Source of the DNA: Onthophagus taurus
Taxonomy: Eukaryota > Arthropoda > Insecta > Coleoptera > Scarabaeidae
Assembly (NCBI RefSeq): GCF_036711975.1
Contig: NC_091970.1
Location: 7,501 to 71,500 of the forward strand
DNA length: 64,000 nucleotides
Direction: 5' to 3'
How positions within the stretch are numbered: position 1 is the first letter of the stretch; each line of letters starts with the position of its first letter. The notes below the pieces were generated by a model. The model had not been told where the DNA came from and ran no database searches. It was given only the letters and a program-made list of their open reading frames with translations. The position numbers were made by a program, and so were the translations under genes. Below, one piece after another: positions 11,185 through 23,690 of this stretch.

Positions 11185-11611
11185 CGAAGACTATACCCGC
11201 TTTTATTTATTATATTTATCACTTTTAAGTCATATTTTTAGTGAAAATAAATAGTAATACTTACATTTTTCCCCCTTATATTTTAATTAATAATATAAAA
11301 ATAAACGGATAAATAAGCAGTTTCAGGTTATGTTTATGTTTTGATTTTAAAATTGTCAATGAGATGTCGCCACTTATTTAAACCAAACTGAGTAACTATT
11401 AATTTATAAAAAACGAATTAAATTCAATACATAATAATGTAATAACAAATTTGTTTAAAAACCTAATTATTAATTAATTTTTTTGCGATTAGCGACATCT
11501 ACCTATTAATTCGTTTAGGTGATAAAGAAAACTACATTATGACACTTCAAACGTAAACAATAACAAATTGTCAAATAAATTTTCTTTGATAATACATGTG
11601 TTTTTAGTGAA
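11185..11611. other. Spacer between SUN and SFT2 genes
   Basis: 3' UTR of the SUN gene and upstream region of the SFT2 gene. No TATA box was found. AGGTTATG and TTGTCAA words occur at about 11330-11370 and 11565. Confidence 0.5.
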
Positions 11612-12319
11612 ATGGCCGATTTAAAGAAAGATTTAGACGAGTACTTATTGTTGCAAAACGATCAAAAGAAATCGTTTAAATTGCAACTGCCGTTGATACA
11701 AAAACCCAATTTCTCGGCTTGGTTCAAAAAGGAAGAAGCCGATGATGGTAGTTGGTTTCAGGAGACGAAAAAGGATTGTTGTCCTAGTTTGGTAAGTACT
11801 TAAAACGAATTAAATTATACTTATTTATAAAATTTCTTATTTTTTAGTCACGGTTTCAAAGAATTACCGGCTTTTGCTTATGTATAATAATGGGAATTTT
11901 ATGTTTTACCCTTTCCGCAATGTACATTCCAGTCTTATTGTTTAAAGCAAGAAAATTTTCTTTGTTGTTTACATTAGGAAGTTTATTCTTTATTATGAGG
12001 TAAATTAAAATAAATTGTTGATTTAATAACGATTGTTTCTATTAATAGTTTTTCATTTCTATGGGGACCAATGGCACATTTAAAACATATGTTTTCGAGG
12101 GAACGTCTTCTTTTAACATTAATTTATGGAACAACTCTCGTGGGTACTTTATATTTCGCCTTGCATCTGCAAAGTACTCCTTTTACGGTATTATTCGCCG
12201 TCGGACAGATTGTAACCTTGCTTTGGACTGTTATTTCTAGCATACCAGGTGGGGCAACAGGTTTATCATTTTTTTCAAAGATGTTTTCAAAAACTGTTAG
12301 TACAACATTACCTGTTTAA
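11612..12319 (+). CDS. SFT2-family vesicle transport protein
   Basis: Three exons, 11612-11791, 11848-11999 and 12049-12319, make a 200-aa protein. A polar N-terminal part of about 60 residues (KDLDEYLLLQNDQKK; WFKKEEADDGSWFQ) is followed by four membrane helices: GFCLCIIMGILCFTLSAMY, SLLFTLGSLFFIMSFSFLWG, LLTLIYGTTLVGTLYFALHL and VLFAVGQIVTLLWTVISSIPGG. The GPMAHLKHMFSRERL loop between helices 2 and 3 is characteristic of SFT2. SFT2 proteins act in endosome-to-Golgi retrograde traffic. The length resembles the longer yeast Sft2 and vertebrate SFT2D3 rather than the 160-aa SFT2D1/2. Phases agree at both introns. Confidence 0.95.
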
Positions 12320-12543
12320 GATTGTTTTAATTTTTATTGTAAATCTTTTTCATGTGATTTCTTATTTAATAAAATACGTATTTTATTTATTTATCAAATA
12401 ATTTTTTATTATTAGGTTGGATTTTTTTTGGGGTTATGTTTAGTGTCAAATGTCATTTTGGACAAGATAAATCAATTATTATAAGAAATATCTTTATTAC
12501 ATATCACATTCGTTTATAATTTACAAATTAATCGTAGATAACC
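12320..12543. other. SFT2 3' flank
   Basis: Contains AATAAA-type signals soon after the stop, then AT-rich unique sequence with TTAGGTTGG, GGTTATG and TGTCAAATGTCA words at 12410-12460. The first copy of a 10-bp target duplication is at 12534-12543. Confidence 0.5.
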
Positions 12544-12992
12544 TTTGATTATATATAATATGGATTGAGCTAACTGAATATATCTACTAACAAAAATGTG
12601 GCTAAAGGTGAATAGACGCAGATGGAAAGCGATAATGTGAAAGTGTAACAAAGATAGACATAAAAGACGGGCGCATGCGCACAAAAGTGTCAAACCTGAC
12701 GTTTATCGTTTTGTTGTGTCACAGCCAGTCATACCGTTATGTTTAAAAATGTATTGTTTCGTGTGCAAAGTTCGCGATAATACAGTTTCACATCACCTGT
12801 AAGTATTATAAATAATAAGGAAATTTTATTTTATTTTTTTTTCTTTTTTCATTTATTAATTTTGTTTTAAATTTACCGCCAAAATTAACGCACGCCCATT
12901 ATATGTCAGTACGCTTCTATGTCTATCTCGGTTCGATCACCTTGCGCAAGCTATCTCTCTCGTTGGCTCAATCCATATTATATATAATCAAA
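12544..12992. mobile_element. Non-autonomous TIR element with 10-bp target duplication and a THAP-like first exon
   Basis: Inverted ends of at least 27 bp start TTTGATTATATATAATATGG and are flanked on both sides by the direct repeat GTAGATAACC (12534-12543 and 12993-13002). A 10-bp duplication fits Mutator-like elements (P-type elements make 8 bp). Inside, 12749-12798 reads MYCFVCKVRDNTVSHHL and then hits a GTAAGT donor. Its CxxC and basic pattern looks like the start of a THAP zinc finger, a DNA-binding domain used by some transposases. There is no further coding sequence, so it is a deletion derivative. Superfamily is inferred. Confidence 0.7.
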
Positions 12993-13157
12993 GTAGATAA
13001 CCTAAAAAATAAACTAAATTTTTCTGCAATCAATAACATTTCAATCAATTTGATTGCAGAAAAAATTTGATTACAAAATTTACATTTATTTTATATAACT
13101 ATTATTTAATAATAAATTCATTTGGTAAAGTTAATCGTAAAATAACAAATAAGACGC

Positions 13158-16100
13158 TTATTTTCCAAAAATAGCCATTCGTTCTAAAAATTCTTGTCGT
13201 CTTACTGCTTTTTCTTCCTCGCCTCTTTTCCTATCTTCTTGTTCCTGTCGAATTTCTTCCTCAAATTTGCTTAGTTTCTTTAAATCTTCGATTTTAGCTT
13301 CGAAAAATTCTTTCGCGCCGTTCACCCCGACCTTGTTCACATCAACCTCTGTGTATTTGGCCAAAGCGGCCAGCCCGGAATCCTCGGCGAGTTGACCGGC
13401 GCGTGCTTTACGAAAGACCAACAAGAATTCCCTGAAGGATAAACGTCCATCCTCGTCCTCGTCCACTTCGTTTATCATTTGTTTGAGTCCCAGGTGCGTT
13501 TGTGGCGCACCCAGTATCTCCATCATTCTCTTTAGTTGTTCCAAACATAAGTAGTTATCCTTGTTCGTATTAAATCTGAATCGCAATAACAAGAAAAAAT
13601 TATTAAAAGATAATGTTACATTTTCTATTTTCTTTTATGGATAAAGATTAGGATGAAGAGTTTCTGGTAAATCTCTCGGGTTCATTGAATTGAAAAGTGA
13701 ACGTAAAGAGAACGTGTTTAACGTTTAAAAGGAGTATCAAGTTACGATTCTTAAAGAATTTGTTGGGCTTTAAAGATGGTTTTATGGAGGATTGTTTTAC
13801 TACAAACAGAAATGTGGGGTTGGTTTCGTCTTGACCCAATTTGCTTAAAAGAAGACTTGGAAATTACAAATTTATTTTTAGATTTATTTATCATCTATTT
13901 TTTGTTGTAAAACGAACAATGTTTTGCAAATTATTTACGAGTGATTCATTGATGATAAAAAGGAGTGTAAAACCTTCTTTATGTTGTTTACAAGGAAAGT
14001 TATACTAATTATACTTATTAAAATGGACTCATATCTTAAAACAGAGAAGATAATTTTTGTTATATTTCCGGTTAAACATTGCTGCACTTTAAACAAAATA
14101 AGATAAGGGCATAGACTTGTAAATAAAAACTTTGGTATAACTTCCTGTATTATTTTTGCTATAATAAAACAGTATTCCTATCATATAAATTATAGAAAGA
14201 AATTACGAAAATAGAAACTTTCATAATTTATAAAATAATCTTTAAGTCTTTCCTTTTAAAATTCTTTTCATTTCCAAGTACGCATAATAAAGCGATAAAT
14301 CAAAACGCAAACACAATTTAATTGAGTTGATTGAATTGTAATCAACAACAATGACACAGTTTCTTTAATTGTTATTATTTTTAAATATGTAGTTATTTTG
14401 GTGGGTTAAACAAGACAAATATATTTTAAAGGGGGCTTTTTTAATAATAGACTTACACCCCAGGAAAGAATTTATTTTAAGATATCAAAGAAAAGACATA
14501 GTTCCTACCTTACTCGAAAATATTTTTAATATATTTATAATTATCGTTGCCACCCGTCAAGCATTAACAAGTAAAAATAGATGTGCCTCTTCAAAGATTT
14601 TTAAAAATACCAACCGGATGTTGCGATTACGTTTAATACTTTAAACACTTAAACAAACATTAATTTTTAATATTTAAGTTTAATTTGTCACATAAAATTG
14701 ACATTTTTTGACATTTTATACGTCAAACTTGTAAACTTGAAGTATGAATTTTCCGGTTTGTGTAATTAGTTGAATTGGGTTAAGTTGAGTGGGTGAATTT
14801 TTGTTGGATATATATCTGGTGAGATTCAACGATAAATCTTTGTTATGATCAACATTTTAAAACAAGTTTTGACGTACCTAAGCTAATAAAATTTATTAAA
14901 ATAATTTTTCAACGTTTCTTTAATCGTTATTAGACCGCAAAACACGTATTTTATCCACTCTGATTCGCATCGTTTATTTAAATGTTTTAAATTTTAAATT
15001 CCCAAGGAATTATTATGAACCACAAATTTAAACATAACCTAAAACTTAAAAAAAATTATATGGTTAATAGTATCCTAATATGGAATTATTAAAAGCAAGG
15101 TAAACAGTCTCTTAAATAATTGAAATATCTGGAATTTCAAGAAAAGGGGGCAAAGTCAACCAGTAACTGACGAAAAATGCAAAAATTAGTTTAAAAAACA
15201 GAGAAATTGTTGAGCTATTATCACACGATTTCAATTTATAATTTCATTGAACCATTTATTCTAATATTTAAGTTTTATATACAGGGTGTATCTGAATGAC
15301 TGCAACAAACTTCAAGGGGTGATTCTTTAGTGAATTTTAAGGGTATTTTGATATATGAACCATGGGCGACTTGGGCTCCCCTAAGGAGCTACACCCCTCC
15401 AAAAAATGGCGGAAAATTTTGGTTTAATTTCTTTTTCTCAAAAACCATAAACGCTAGGAAAATGAAATTTGGGGAATATGTTTAACTCATAATAGGGCAT
15501 GTTTTGACCCTACTTGTACTTTCAACCTACCCTTCTAAACTACTAAACGTAACCACCCCCTTCACATTTTTGCTAATATTTTTTTTATGCAGATGATAAA
15601 TACATTAAAAAAATTTTATCTAGGTAGATGAAAGTATCCTAAAACTTTTTTGTCTCTCTAAAATTTTTCCAAAAACGACTAATTTTTGAGAAAAAAAATA
15701 ATAAAGCAAGTACTGCACGTTAAACATCGGGGTTGTCGATCAAAAGTTTGAATGAATTTTTAATGAAAAAATCTTAGTAGGCTCTGTAATCTTTGTCAGA
15801 AATATTTTTGACGTTTAAATGTCAACTATTATTATTGTTTTTCAAATTAATTTTAAATAAAGTTCTATCGCATTTACGCTCGTTCACTCGACGTTTCAAA
15901 ATTTCAAATAAAACAATAATAATAGTACGAAAACCACTGACATTTAAACGTCAAAAATATTTCTGACAAAGATTGCAAAGCCTACTAAGATTTTTTCATT
16001 AAAAATTCATTCCAAACAGCTTAACAGTTAGTGTTTGCTTAATTATTTTTTTTCTCCGAAATTATTTATTTTTCTAAGAACATCAAAGAGACAAAAAGGT

Positions 16101-17360
16101 TTTATAATAGTTTTATCTATCTAACTGAAATTTTTCCAATGTATTTATCAGCTTCATACAAAAAATCTAGGCATAAATTGAACGGGGGTGGTTACGTTTA
16201 GTAGTTTAGAAGGGTAAGTTAAAAGTACAAATAGAGTCAAAACGTGCCCTATTATGAGTTAAACATATTCTCCAAATTTCATTTTCCTAGCGTTTATGGT
16301 TTTTGAAAAAAAAAAAAAAATAAACCAAAATTTTCCGCCATTTTTGGAGGGGTGTAGCTCCTGAAGGGAGCCGAAGTCGCCCATAGTTCATATATCAAAG
16401 TACCCTTAAAATTCACTAAAGAATCACCCCTTGAAGTTTGTTGCAGTCATTCAGATACACCCTGTATAATTCGTCACAAATAAAATTGACGTAGTCATGG
16501 AGAAATAGTGACAATCTTTCGACAATTTTTGACATTTTATACAACAATTTAATAACATTTATTAAAACAATTTTTTAAACATTTTTTAAGTGAGAGTAAT
16601 TGTTGAGCCATTATCAAACGGTTAAATTTTGAGTGTTTAATCAATTAATTTTTTTAATTACATTGTGTAGGATTTATTGAAAAATGTATGATTACTTTTA
16701 GATTGTTGAAGGTTAGGGGGGCAGTAGGTGACAAAATGTATTGAACGAGGTCCTTTTTAAATATCGTGACCTACATGACCTTTGCCGAGTTTGCTTTCAA
16801 TCGATATTAACAGCTACCATCGCAAAAGGCGACGACGAAGATATAAAAAAAAAACATTTTTAATCGTTTAAAAACCCGTTTTCAACTTAATACCTAAAAG
16901 AAATTTAAGAATACATTTTTATTTATTATTCATGTTATTCAAACGACTTTCTACGATCATTTCTCAAATTCAAGACTTTATCAAATAGAGAAAGTTTTTT
17001 CTCTCAAAAAAAAATTATTATTAATTAAGAAGTAAATCTAATGGGTAATAAAAGAATTGATTTGGATGATTCACACGTTCGGTTGTTTTTAAGTGATTCA
17101 AACAATTCAACAAACAGAATGATAAGACATTATTCAAAAAATTAATTTGTAATTTTACAAAAAAAATCTTAAATCTTATTTTCGTAGTCTTACTTTTGAA
17201 ACGTTCCTTCGTACTGTTTAATTTCTTTCCTGGTAAATTCCGAAAATTCAGAGTAGACATTAACCACCCTGTATTTTAATTTGACTTGATCCCCGTTATC
17301 GAGTGCCTCATTGATCTCTTGTCGTCGAGTTAAAACCGAATTTAATTCCGAATCGTTCAT
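13158..17360 (-). CDS. Swip-1: Swip-1 / EFHD2-like EF-hand protein
   Basis: Two coding exons: 17360-17194 (ATG at 17360) and 13575-13158. They join in phase (two bases plus one) to give 194 aa. The N-terminal part reads EFSEFTRKEIKQYEGTFQKF, typical of swiprosin. EF-hand 1 (about residues 58-69) reads NTNKDNYLCLEQ, followed by the family hallmark LGAPQTHLGLK. EF-hand 2 is DEDEDGRLSFRE with all ligands present. The tail is a Lys/Glu-rich coiled coil (FEEEIRQEQEDRKRGEEE). Swiprosins are calcium-regulated actin-binding proteins. EF-hand 1 has lost canonical ligands (D1 to N, G6 to N, D9 to C, E12 to Q), so it may bind calcium poorly. The 3.6-kb intron contains a foldback element. A possible initiator TCAGAC lies at about 17472. 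Confidence 0.95.
13576..15279. other. Swip-1 intron, proximal part
   Basis: AT-rich intronic sequence without gene, RNA or repeat that I can support, apart from scattered TTGACA words near 14690-14720 and 'ATAACCTAAA' words near 15030. Confidence 0.45.
15280..16466. mobile_element. Foldback element, near-perfect 1.2-kb hairpin with CAGGGTG termini
   Basis: The ends are TA-CAGGGTGTATCTGAATGA at left and the reverse complement ending CACCCTG-TA at right. The two arms, each about 500 bp, are inverted copies almost to the centre near 15880. Flanking TA on both sides fits a TA target duplication. There is no transposase. It lies in the Swip-1 intron; if transcribed with the pre-mRNA it would form a long double-stranded RNA. 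Confidence 0.9.
16467..17193. other. Swip-1 intron, distal part
   Basis: Intronic AT-rich sequence between the foldback element and exon 1. Nothing further recognised. Confidence 0.45.
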
Positions 17361-19242
17361 GATTTTCTTTTACACTTATTATTTTCTTAAGATACCGGTC
17401 TGAAATGTTAACTAAAAACTGTTTGAGGTTTTCTTTTTGAAATGCGAAACGCACGAACGTTCTCAACGGTCTGACTCGGTTCAAAACGAACCCAAGAACT
17501 TAAATTCACCTCGCATAAAGTACTCGTACGCATGCGCATGGTTTTAGTTTTATCTATGTAATTTTTTAATTTTAAGAACAATTAATACAAAAATTTATTT
17601 TGTTTGAGAATAATTTTTTTTAATATTAGTGATTTTTAAAAATTTAATTTAATCAAAAAGATAGTAAACTTTCTCTTGAGGTTACAACAGAAGTGATATC
17701 GAAGGTGTTTGTCACTTTCTTCAATTGGAAGTTCTTTTCTTCCGTTACCGGTGATTGTGCAAACAAGATCACTTTCGATTTTAATCCGAGACGTTACTTG
17801 AAATTGTTATAACTTAAAAAAAAGAAATGTGAGAGACAATAATAATTTATTACCGTTTTCTATTTGATAATAAGTCATGAAATTAGAACATACATTTCAC
17901 AATTGATTTACACTAATGATTGCATTTAACAAAGTCAATAGAAATATTTCTTTTAAAAATTAATTTTAATCATAATAAACTTGTTTTATTTCGTGTTTTA
18001 AAAGGGGTGTTTAAAATGCGTGCGAACCCTTCCACTTCCGTTTCTAGTTACTCTATTGACCTGGTTGAATCACTTTGAATCGGCACCTTTATGTACAATA
18101 TCAAATGAATCATTATTTTATTTCCTGCATACAAACGCTACATTTCCCGAATCGTTTCGCCCACAAGTTTAAATCATATCATTTTACCCGTGTTTATACG
18201 ATTACTCATTGACGGTTAGGATTTCCAGACATTGATGCGGTTTTTATTTACATAATTTGCGGTTAAAATGAAATTATTTCTATAATAGTGTATTAAAAAA
18301 CAAGTTTCGTAAGACACGCTTGAAATTTTTTAATAAATTAGTGCTTTAAGTCTTATGAAACGTGTTTTTTATGCTATTTTTTGTAATTCGCGTTTTTATA
18401 CTTTTTTTTTAACAAAAATAAAGTAAATTTTGGCAATGTAGGGAAATAGGTATGTAGCAGTTGGTAACACTTGAAAATAGAAACTTTGAATTGACAATTA
18501 GAAACTGTCAGATCACAAAATATATTCACCTGAAAAAAATGTTTGATGTACACCTCCCAAAATAAGAGAAATTGCTCAGAGTTATCATTGTGGACTTTGT
18601 ATTCGATGCTAAGAACGTGTTTAAACATCCATAGATAAAAATTGTCACATTGACAACTAGAAAAATTAATGACCCAATGTCACCAACTTGAACTGGTTCC
18701 ATAAAATGTTGCTAAAATCTCATTACAGCATCGGATGCTGTAAGGAGTCTCATTAAAGCACCCGTTTGAGTACTGTTATAGCTTCCATTACCGTAGCGAA
18801 TTACAAAAATACATTTTATTTATAAATTATTTGTATTACCCGATGTTTATTGATAGATGGCGCTAGTCGAAAAGTTTCAAAAGCGAAGCGAGTGACGTTG
18901 TCAAATCGTTGATGAGTGCAAACTAAAATTAAGATTGTAATATGATTATTATTATCGTTTTACATTACATTACATTGCATTACGATCCTTATATTATCTC
19001 TGATTACGATCGAACATAAACTAAAATCAATATTGCTTGTTGATTAATTCCGCTGTTGAATAAGAGATGTCGCTAAATTCTTTTTATTATTTTATTTTCA
19101 TAAAATTCTCTTAATATTACATAATAAATAGTATAAAAATAAATAGACATGGATATTGAAAGAGTTTAAAAAATCTTATAAAATGTTAATAGCTTAAAAT
19201 ATAAACATTTCAAAGTTTTCATAGAAAACAAATTAATGTTAA
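17361..19242. other. Intergenic between Swip-1 and the MATH/BTB gene
   Basis: Upstream region of Swip-1 (two genes point away from and into this interval). Short direct repeats around CATCGGATGCTGTAAGGAG and ATTAAAGCACC occur at 18720-18760. No coding region could be supported; an 84-codon minus frame at 18374-18628 is not family-like. Confidence 0.45.
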
Positions 19243-21127
19243 TTAAAAATCGCTGAACGATCCGGGAGTTGAAGGGCTGTCTAAATTGCTTGAGGAACTT
19301 CCGATGCTTTCGCATGCTTCGAGAAATAAATCTGGATTAACCATTTCCATTACTCTCCATGCTAACGTTTTACCTACAACAAAATAAACATTATTGGTAT
19401 GGTTCAGTAATATTTAAGAATTTAAGAAAATAAAGAGTTTAGATTGAAAGAAATTGAAGAAATCTAGAAGAATTAAACGTACTAACAAATTAGCTGTTTA
19501 AAAATTAATAATAACCTCAGATTACGATCAGTTTATAATCGATTTATCATCTTAACCACCGTTTTATAATGATTTTATTAACCATTCGTCCTTAGATATC
19601 TGAGATTACATCGAAAATCGTATGATTTCCGTCTTTCACCGCAATATTTCTCCATTATCTTATCGTGGAGTAGACAATCCTCACAGGATAAAGTCCACAT
19701 TTCGTTTTCTATAAACAAATTATCCCAATTTTTAAAAAAAATAATTAGCAACAAAATGTTAGTACGTTTAATCACAGATTTTCTTAACCTAAAAATATCT
19801 TACCGATTTGTACACTATCTTTGATCTCGTCTGATTCCTCGCAATAATGTAAAGCGGCTTTTTTCAAGTTTTCGCAACCGCATTGATCGGCTAATAAAAG
19901 AATATTCCCAATGTTGCTCGGAGTTAAATTTTCTAAAAGGACCCGTTCACACAAAGTTGTCAAACCAGGCAGATTAAATCGCGTTGAGAGCGGTAATAAT
20001 TTATTAACGCAAGCTTCCGCATTATCCACTTTGTCGGAATATATGTATCTGAAGAGTTCTTGAGCTATTTGATGGTTTATTTCCGTTAAATTTAATCGAT
20101 ATTTAATGTTCTAAAAATTGAAAAATTTAGGTTATGTTTTTTTGAGTCGATAAAGTAGAAATCTTGAAATTGAAACGTCACTTTTTTACGTCAAAATTTA
20201 CCTTGTTGTTGGGGTCTGAATAATCGCGTAATTTTCTTGCTAAAATCGCACTTCTCGAACGAATTATTAAACTGTGTGCTTTTAAAGTTTCTGGTTTCTC
20301 TTCGCCCATAGTGTCGATGATGGTATCGGTGAGTTCTTCGTTTTCTAGTGATAAAATTCGGGCAAAGTCTTGGGATAAACTATGTTTTTCCTCGTCGCTT
20401 TGAATCACTTGAATTTTGACCATAATACTAACATCTTTTACTATTAAAAGACAATTAATTAATTAAAAAAAGTGTGAGCAATTAAAATAAAATTCATTAC
20501 CACTATCTAAATGTCTGTCTAAAATTCCTAAAGTCTTATAACCGATCGAGTGCAATTCGTGGGTATTTTCCAAGTTTAAAACAACGCTAGAAATAGGGCA
20601 ACACTCCCAATGTTTAATCGAAGCGTCCCAAACGCCGAATTGAAATCGAACTCGAGCTTGGCCAATCTCTTCGGTTTCGCATCCCGTTAAGTTGAGACAA
20701 AGAACGACCGGATTAGTTACTTTTTTTCCATTAGGGCCTAAATCACAATGAAATTAGAAAAATTATTATTAATTATTGCGTATGTACCTTTCCAAAAACG
20801 AATCGACATATTCCAATAAGTCGTAAGCCCATTGACGGAGCAACGGAAATTTGGACTATCAATAGTTTCTCTTCGTGAAATTGTTTTTTTGAATTTACGA
20901 ATCCTCCAAATTTTTCTAAAGACTATTTCGGATGTTAACGGAGCTTCTAATTCTTCGGAAATGTTCCCAACAAAGAGTTCGAGGGGTTGTAGCTTGGTTT
21001 TGGAACGTTTCGAATGTGTGGACATGTCGGAAACTAAATTAAACAAAAGTTAAGTAAATAAAATTGATTAAATTAGAAATAAAAATGTACCCGAAGAATC
21101 ACTTTTGAATAAAGTGGGTAATTTCAT
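19243..21127 (-). CDS. MATH/BTB-domain protein (speckle-type POZ protein-like)
   Basis: Six exons on the minus strand: 21127-21091, 21033-20788, 20737-20501, 20434-20202, 20110-19804 and 19373-19243. They join in phase to 396 aa. The first about 180 residues look like a divergent MATH/TRAF-like fold (NGLTTYWNMSIRFWKG; VRFQFGVWDASIKHWECC). A BTB domain spans about 195-290 (TLKAHSLIIRSRSAILARKL; INHQIAQELFRYIYSDKVDN), then a BACK-like helical part (LPGLTTLCERVLLENLTPSN; ADQCGCENLKKAALHYC). The C-terminus is Ser-rich. Such proteins are substrate adaptors for Cullin-3 ubiquitin ligases. The acceptor of exon 4 (after AAAAG at 20435) was chosen because it alone keeps phase; it has a weak pyrimidine tract. 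The exact ortholog is not assigned. Confidence 0.9.
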
Positions 21128-21161
21128 TTTTGTGTATTCGCGTTCACCGTTGTATTAAAAC

Positions 21162-21194
21162 TGAAGCGTTAAAAGCGTTCCGTCCCGCTTTATA
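21162..21194 (-). promoter_or_regulatory. Core promoter of the MATH/BTB gene
   Basis: On the minus strand TATAAA spans 21194-21189 and the initiator TTCAGTT has its A at 21162, 32 bp downstream. The 5' UTR to the ATG at 21127 would be only about 34 nt. Confidence 0.75.
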
Positions 21195-22862
21195 CTGCCT
21201 CGGTTAAACCGAAATCGCCTCGTTATTTGTAGGAACACTTATCTCGTTATCTTTTAACTACACAAAAAGCGTTATTCTATGCTTCTTTGTTCTAATTATT
21301 TACTAAATAAAATTTAATTGTAGCCGCTTGGTAACAAAATTTTCCGGGGTTATTTTCATCTGAAATGATTTCCTAAAATAGATTTTAAACGAAAAATAAA
21401 TAAATAAGAAATTTCTTTGTTGTTGTTTTCTAGCTAAAAAAGGTTTCATATTTTTAAATCAAATTAAAGGTTATTTTTGCACTTACTTGGTTATTTTTAG
21501 ATCTTGTCAATTGTTGTAATCGATTAAATGATTAATTTTGATTTGAAATCTTTTTGATTTAATTAATTTAAATCGATTAAATTGAAAAAAATTAATTTTA
21601 GTTTATAAATTGAAGTTGACATATTATTACCAACCCTAAAAAATGAAAAATCCCGAATTTTCTAATTTTGACGTTTGACGTTTATTTTTTAATAAATAAA
21701 TTTTTATTTTTAGATCACTAAATGATTTGATGCTAAAAATAGCGAGGTGTTTTAACCGTTTATTAGCGCATTTAGGTTCAATTAGGAATAAAACTTACTG
21801 AAATCCGCGGAAAAGTTACGGAATTTGAATACAATTTGTTATCGTTTATAAGATTTAAAACGCAGTATTTGGCAAATAAAAAAAGAAAAGATAACATTTT
21901 AGTGTGTTAACAAACGTTGAAGTGTCCTAAGTTGTTTATTTAATCTCGTAACGTAATAAGTAATAAAAGATTGAAATAAAATTTTCCATGTTGTTCTACC
22001 TGAAACCGATTTGGCTTCCTTTCTCTCAACCAAAACATTTTCCTTATTTTTAGACGTTTTACAACACGTGGATGTAATTCTAATATTTCTTATAATATCA
22101 AAAATGAAACAAACAATGCGATTAACAACGAAACGCGTACCAAGTTCCGCTTTGAACCAATTTTGCAAATTAGTTTCTATTAACGCAAATTTGAGCCTAC
22201 AATTACGCTAATTATTGAGAAGAACACAAAGATCATCTCGGTTAAAATTCGCTTTACAACGCGAAACACTAAAACAAACATTATTTATATTAACTTAACT
22301 CTAACCTTAATTGTTTATTTTTGTTTTGACGTCAATATTTTTTTTTAATACAAGTTATTATAAAAAATTCTTTCGTTACTAATCGTTAAATTTGAATTTG
22401 TTAAATTCTCGTAGATTTCCATTTGAAGAAAACGGAATTAAACCGTGAATAATCACAAATTGTATTGAAACGATAACTATTGATATTGAAAGTATGTTGT
22501 AAACGGAAAATTACAGCAAATTCTTTCAAATTTAGTTAGTTTTAGTTGCTTAAAACTTTAATCACGTGATATTTGGATTTAAAATCACACTATGACAACA
22601 TGCAACTCGAGTTGATTAATCGAAACGTCAACACGTGATTAAAACGTTTTATCTGACGACATTGTGTCTGGCGACGACTGGATAACATCGGTTAGTTTTA
22701 TCTCAATTAAAACTACTTAAAAACGCATACTTTAAAAAATTTAATTTAATTAGATTATCCGCTTATTTATAATTGATGTATTCAACTTATTGATGTACCT
22801 ATACTAAAAATTATTGTAAAAAAATTTATTGTTTTAGTTTAATGAAAATTTAAAAATTAAAA
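21195..22862. other. Intergenic, AT-rich
   Basis: No gene could be supported. An 89-codon minus frame at 21899-22168 overlaps a 66-codon plus frame and neither resembles a family. CACGTG-containing words occur at about 22565-22640. Confidence 0.45.
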
Positions 22863-23690
22863 AAATTACTGGCGACATCTGTTATCCAACAAGTTCATTC
22901 CTATAAAACAGAAAACAGTTTTTGCGTTGTAAACGATTTGTTGAAATACCAGTAATTGTAATAATAGTTACCTATTTTCAGTAATATTCTATCAATTTTA
23001 ACATTTTACATATTAATAACATAGTAATAATGTCAACGATTTTAGTTTGCTGTATTTTATTACAGATTCCTGTAATTCTCTTATTACAGTTTTCTATAAC
23101 GAATTAATTTATTTTATTAAAATTAATTTAATTTTTGATACAGTTAAATCATTAAAAAAATGATATTATCCTTTTTTCATTCATTTTCAAATGATTAATA
23201 CTGTTACGTCAAAATTGAATTCATTTGATAACCTTGAAAATAATCTACGATAAGCAAAAAATTTCCATTATAAAAATTACTGGCGACATCTGTTATCCAA
23301 CAAGTTCATTCCTATAAAACAGAAAACAGTTTTTGCGTTGTGAACGATTTGTTGAAATACTAGTAATTGTAATAATAGTTACCTATTTTCAGTAATATTC
23401 TATCAATTTTAACATTTTACATATTAATAACATAGTAATAATGTCATCGATTTTAGTTTGCTGTATTTTATTACAGATTCCTGTAATTTTCTTATTACAG
23501 TTTTCTATAACGAATTAACTTATTTTATTAAAATTAATTTAATTTTAACGTTCGTTCTTTTTGATACAGTTAAATCAATAAAAAAATGATATTATCCTTT
23601 TTTCATTCATTTTCAAATTTCAATTAAAAAAAAATAACCTTGAAAATAATCTACGATAAGCAAAAAATTTCCATACAATACTTGCACTTA
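22863..23690. repeat. Tandem duplication, about 411-bp unit, two copies
   Basis: The segment beginning TTACTGGCGACATCTGTTAT at 22865 recurs at 23276 with only small differences, and similarity continues for about 400 bp. Each copy contains ATTACAG/CTGTAAT palindromic words (for example near 23063-23095) that are also found in the 25361-25897 duplication. Confidence 0.85.

Noticed and set aside
17266-17277. CACCCTGTATT, looking like a transposon terminus
   Set aside because: It lies within Swip-1 exon 1, where it encodes KYRV in a conserved-looking frame; there is no partner end.
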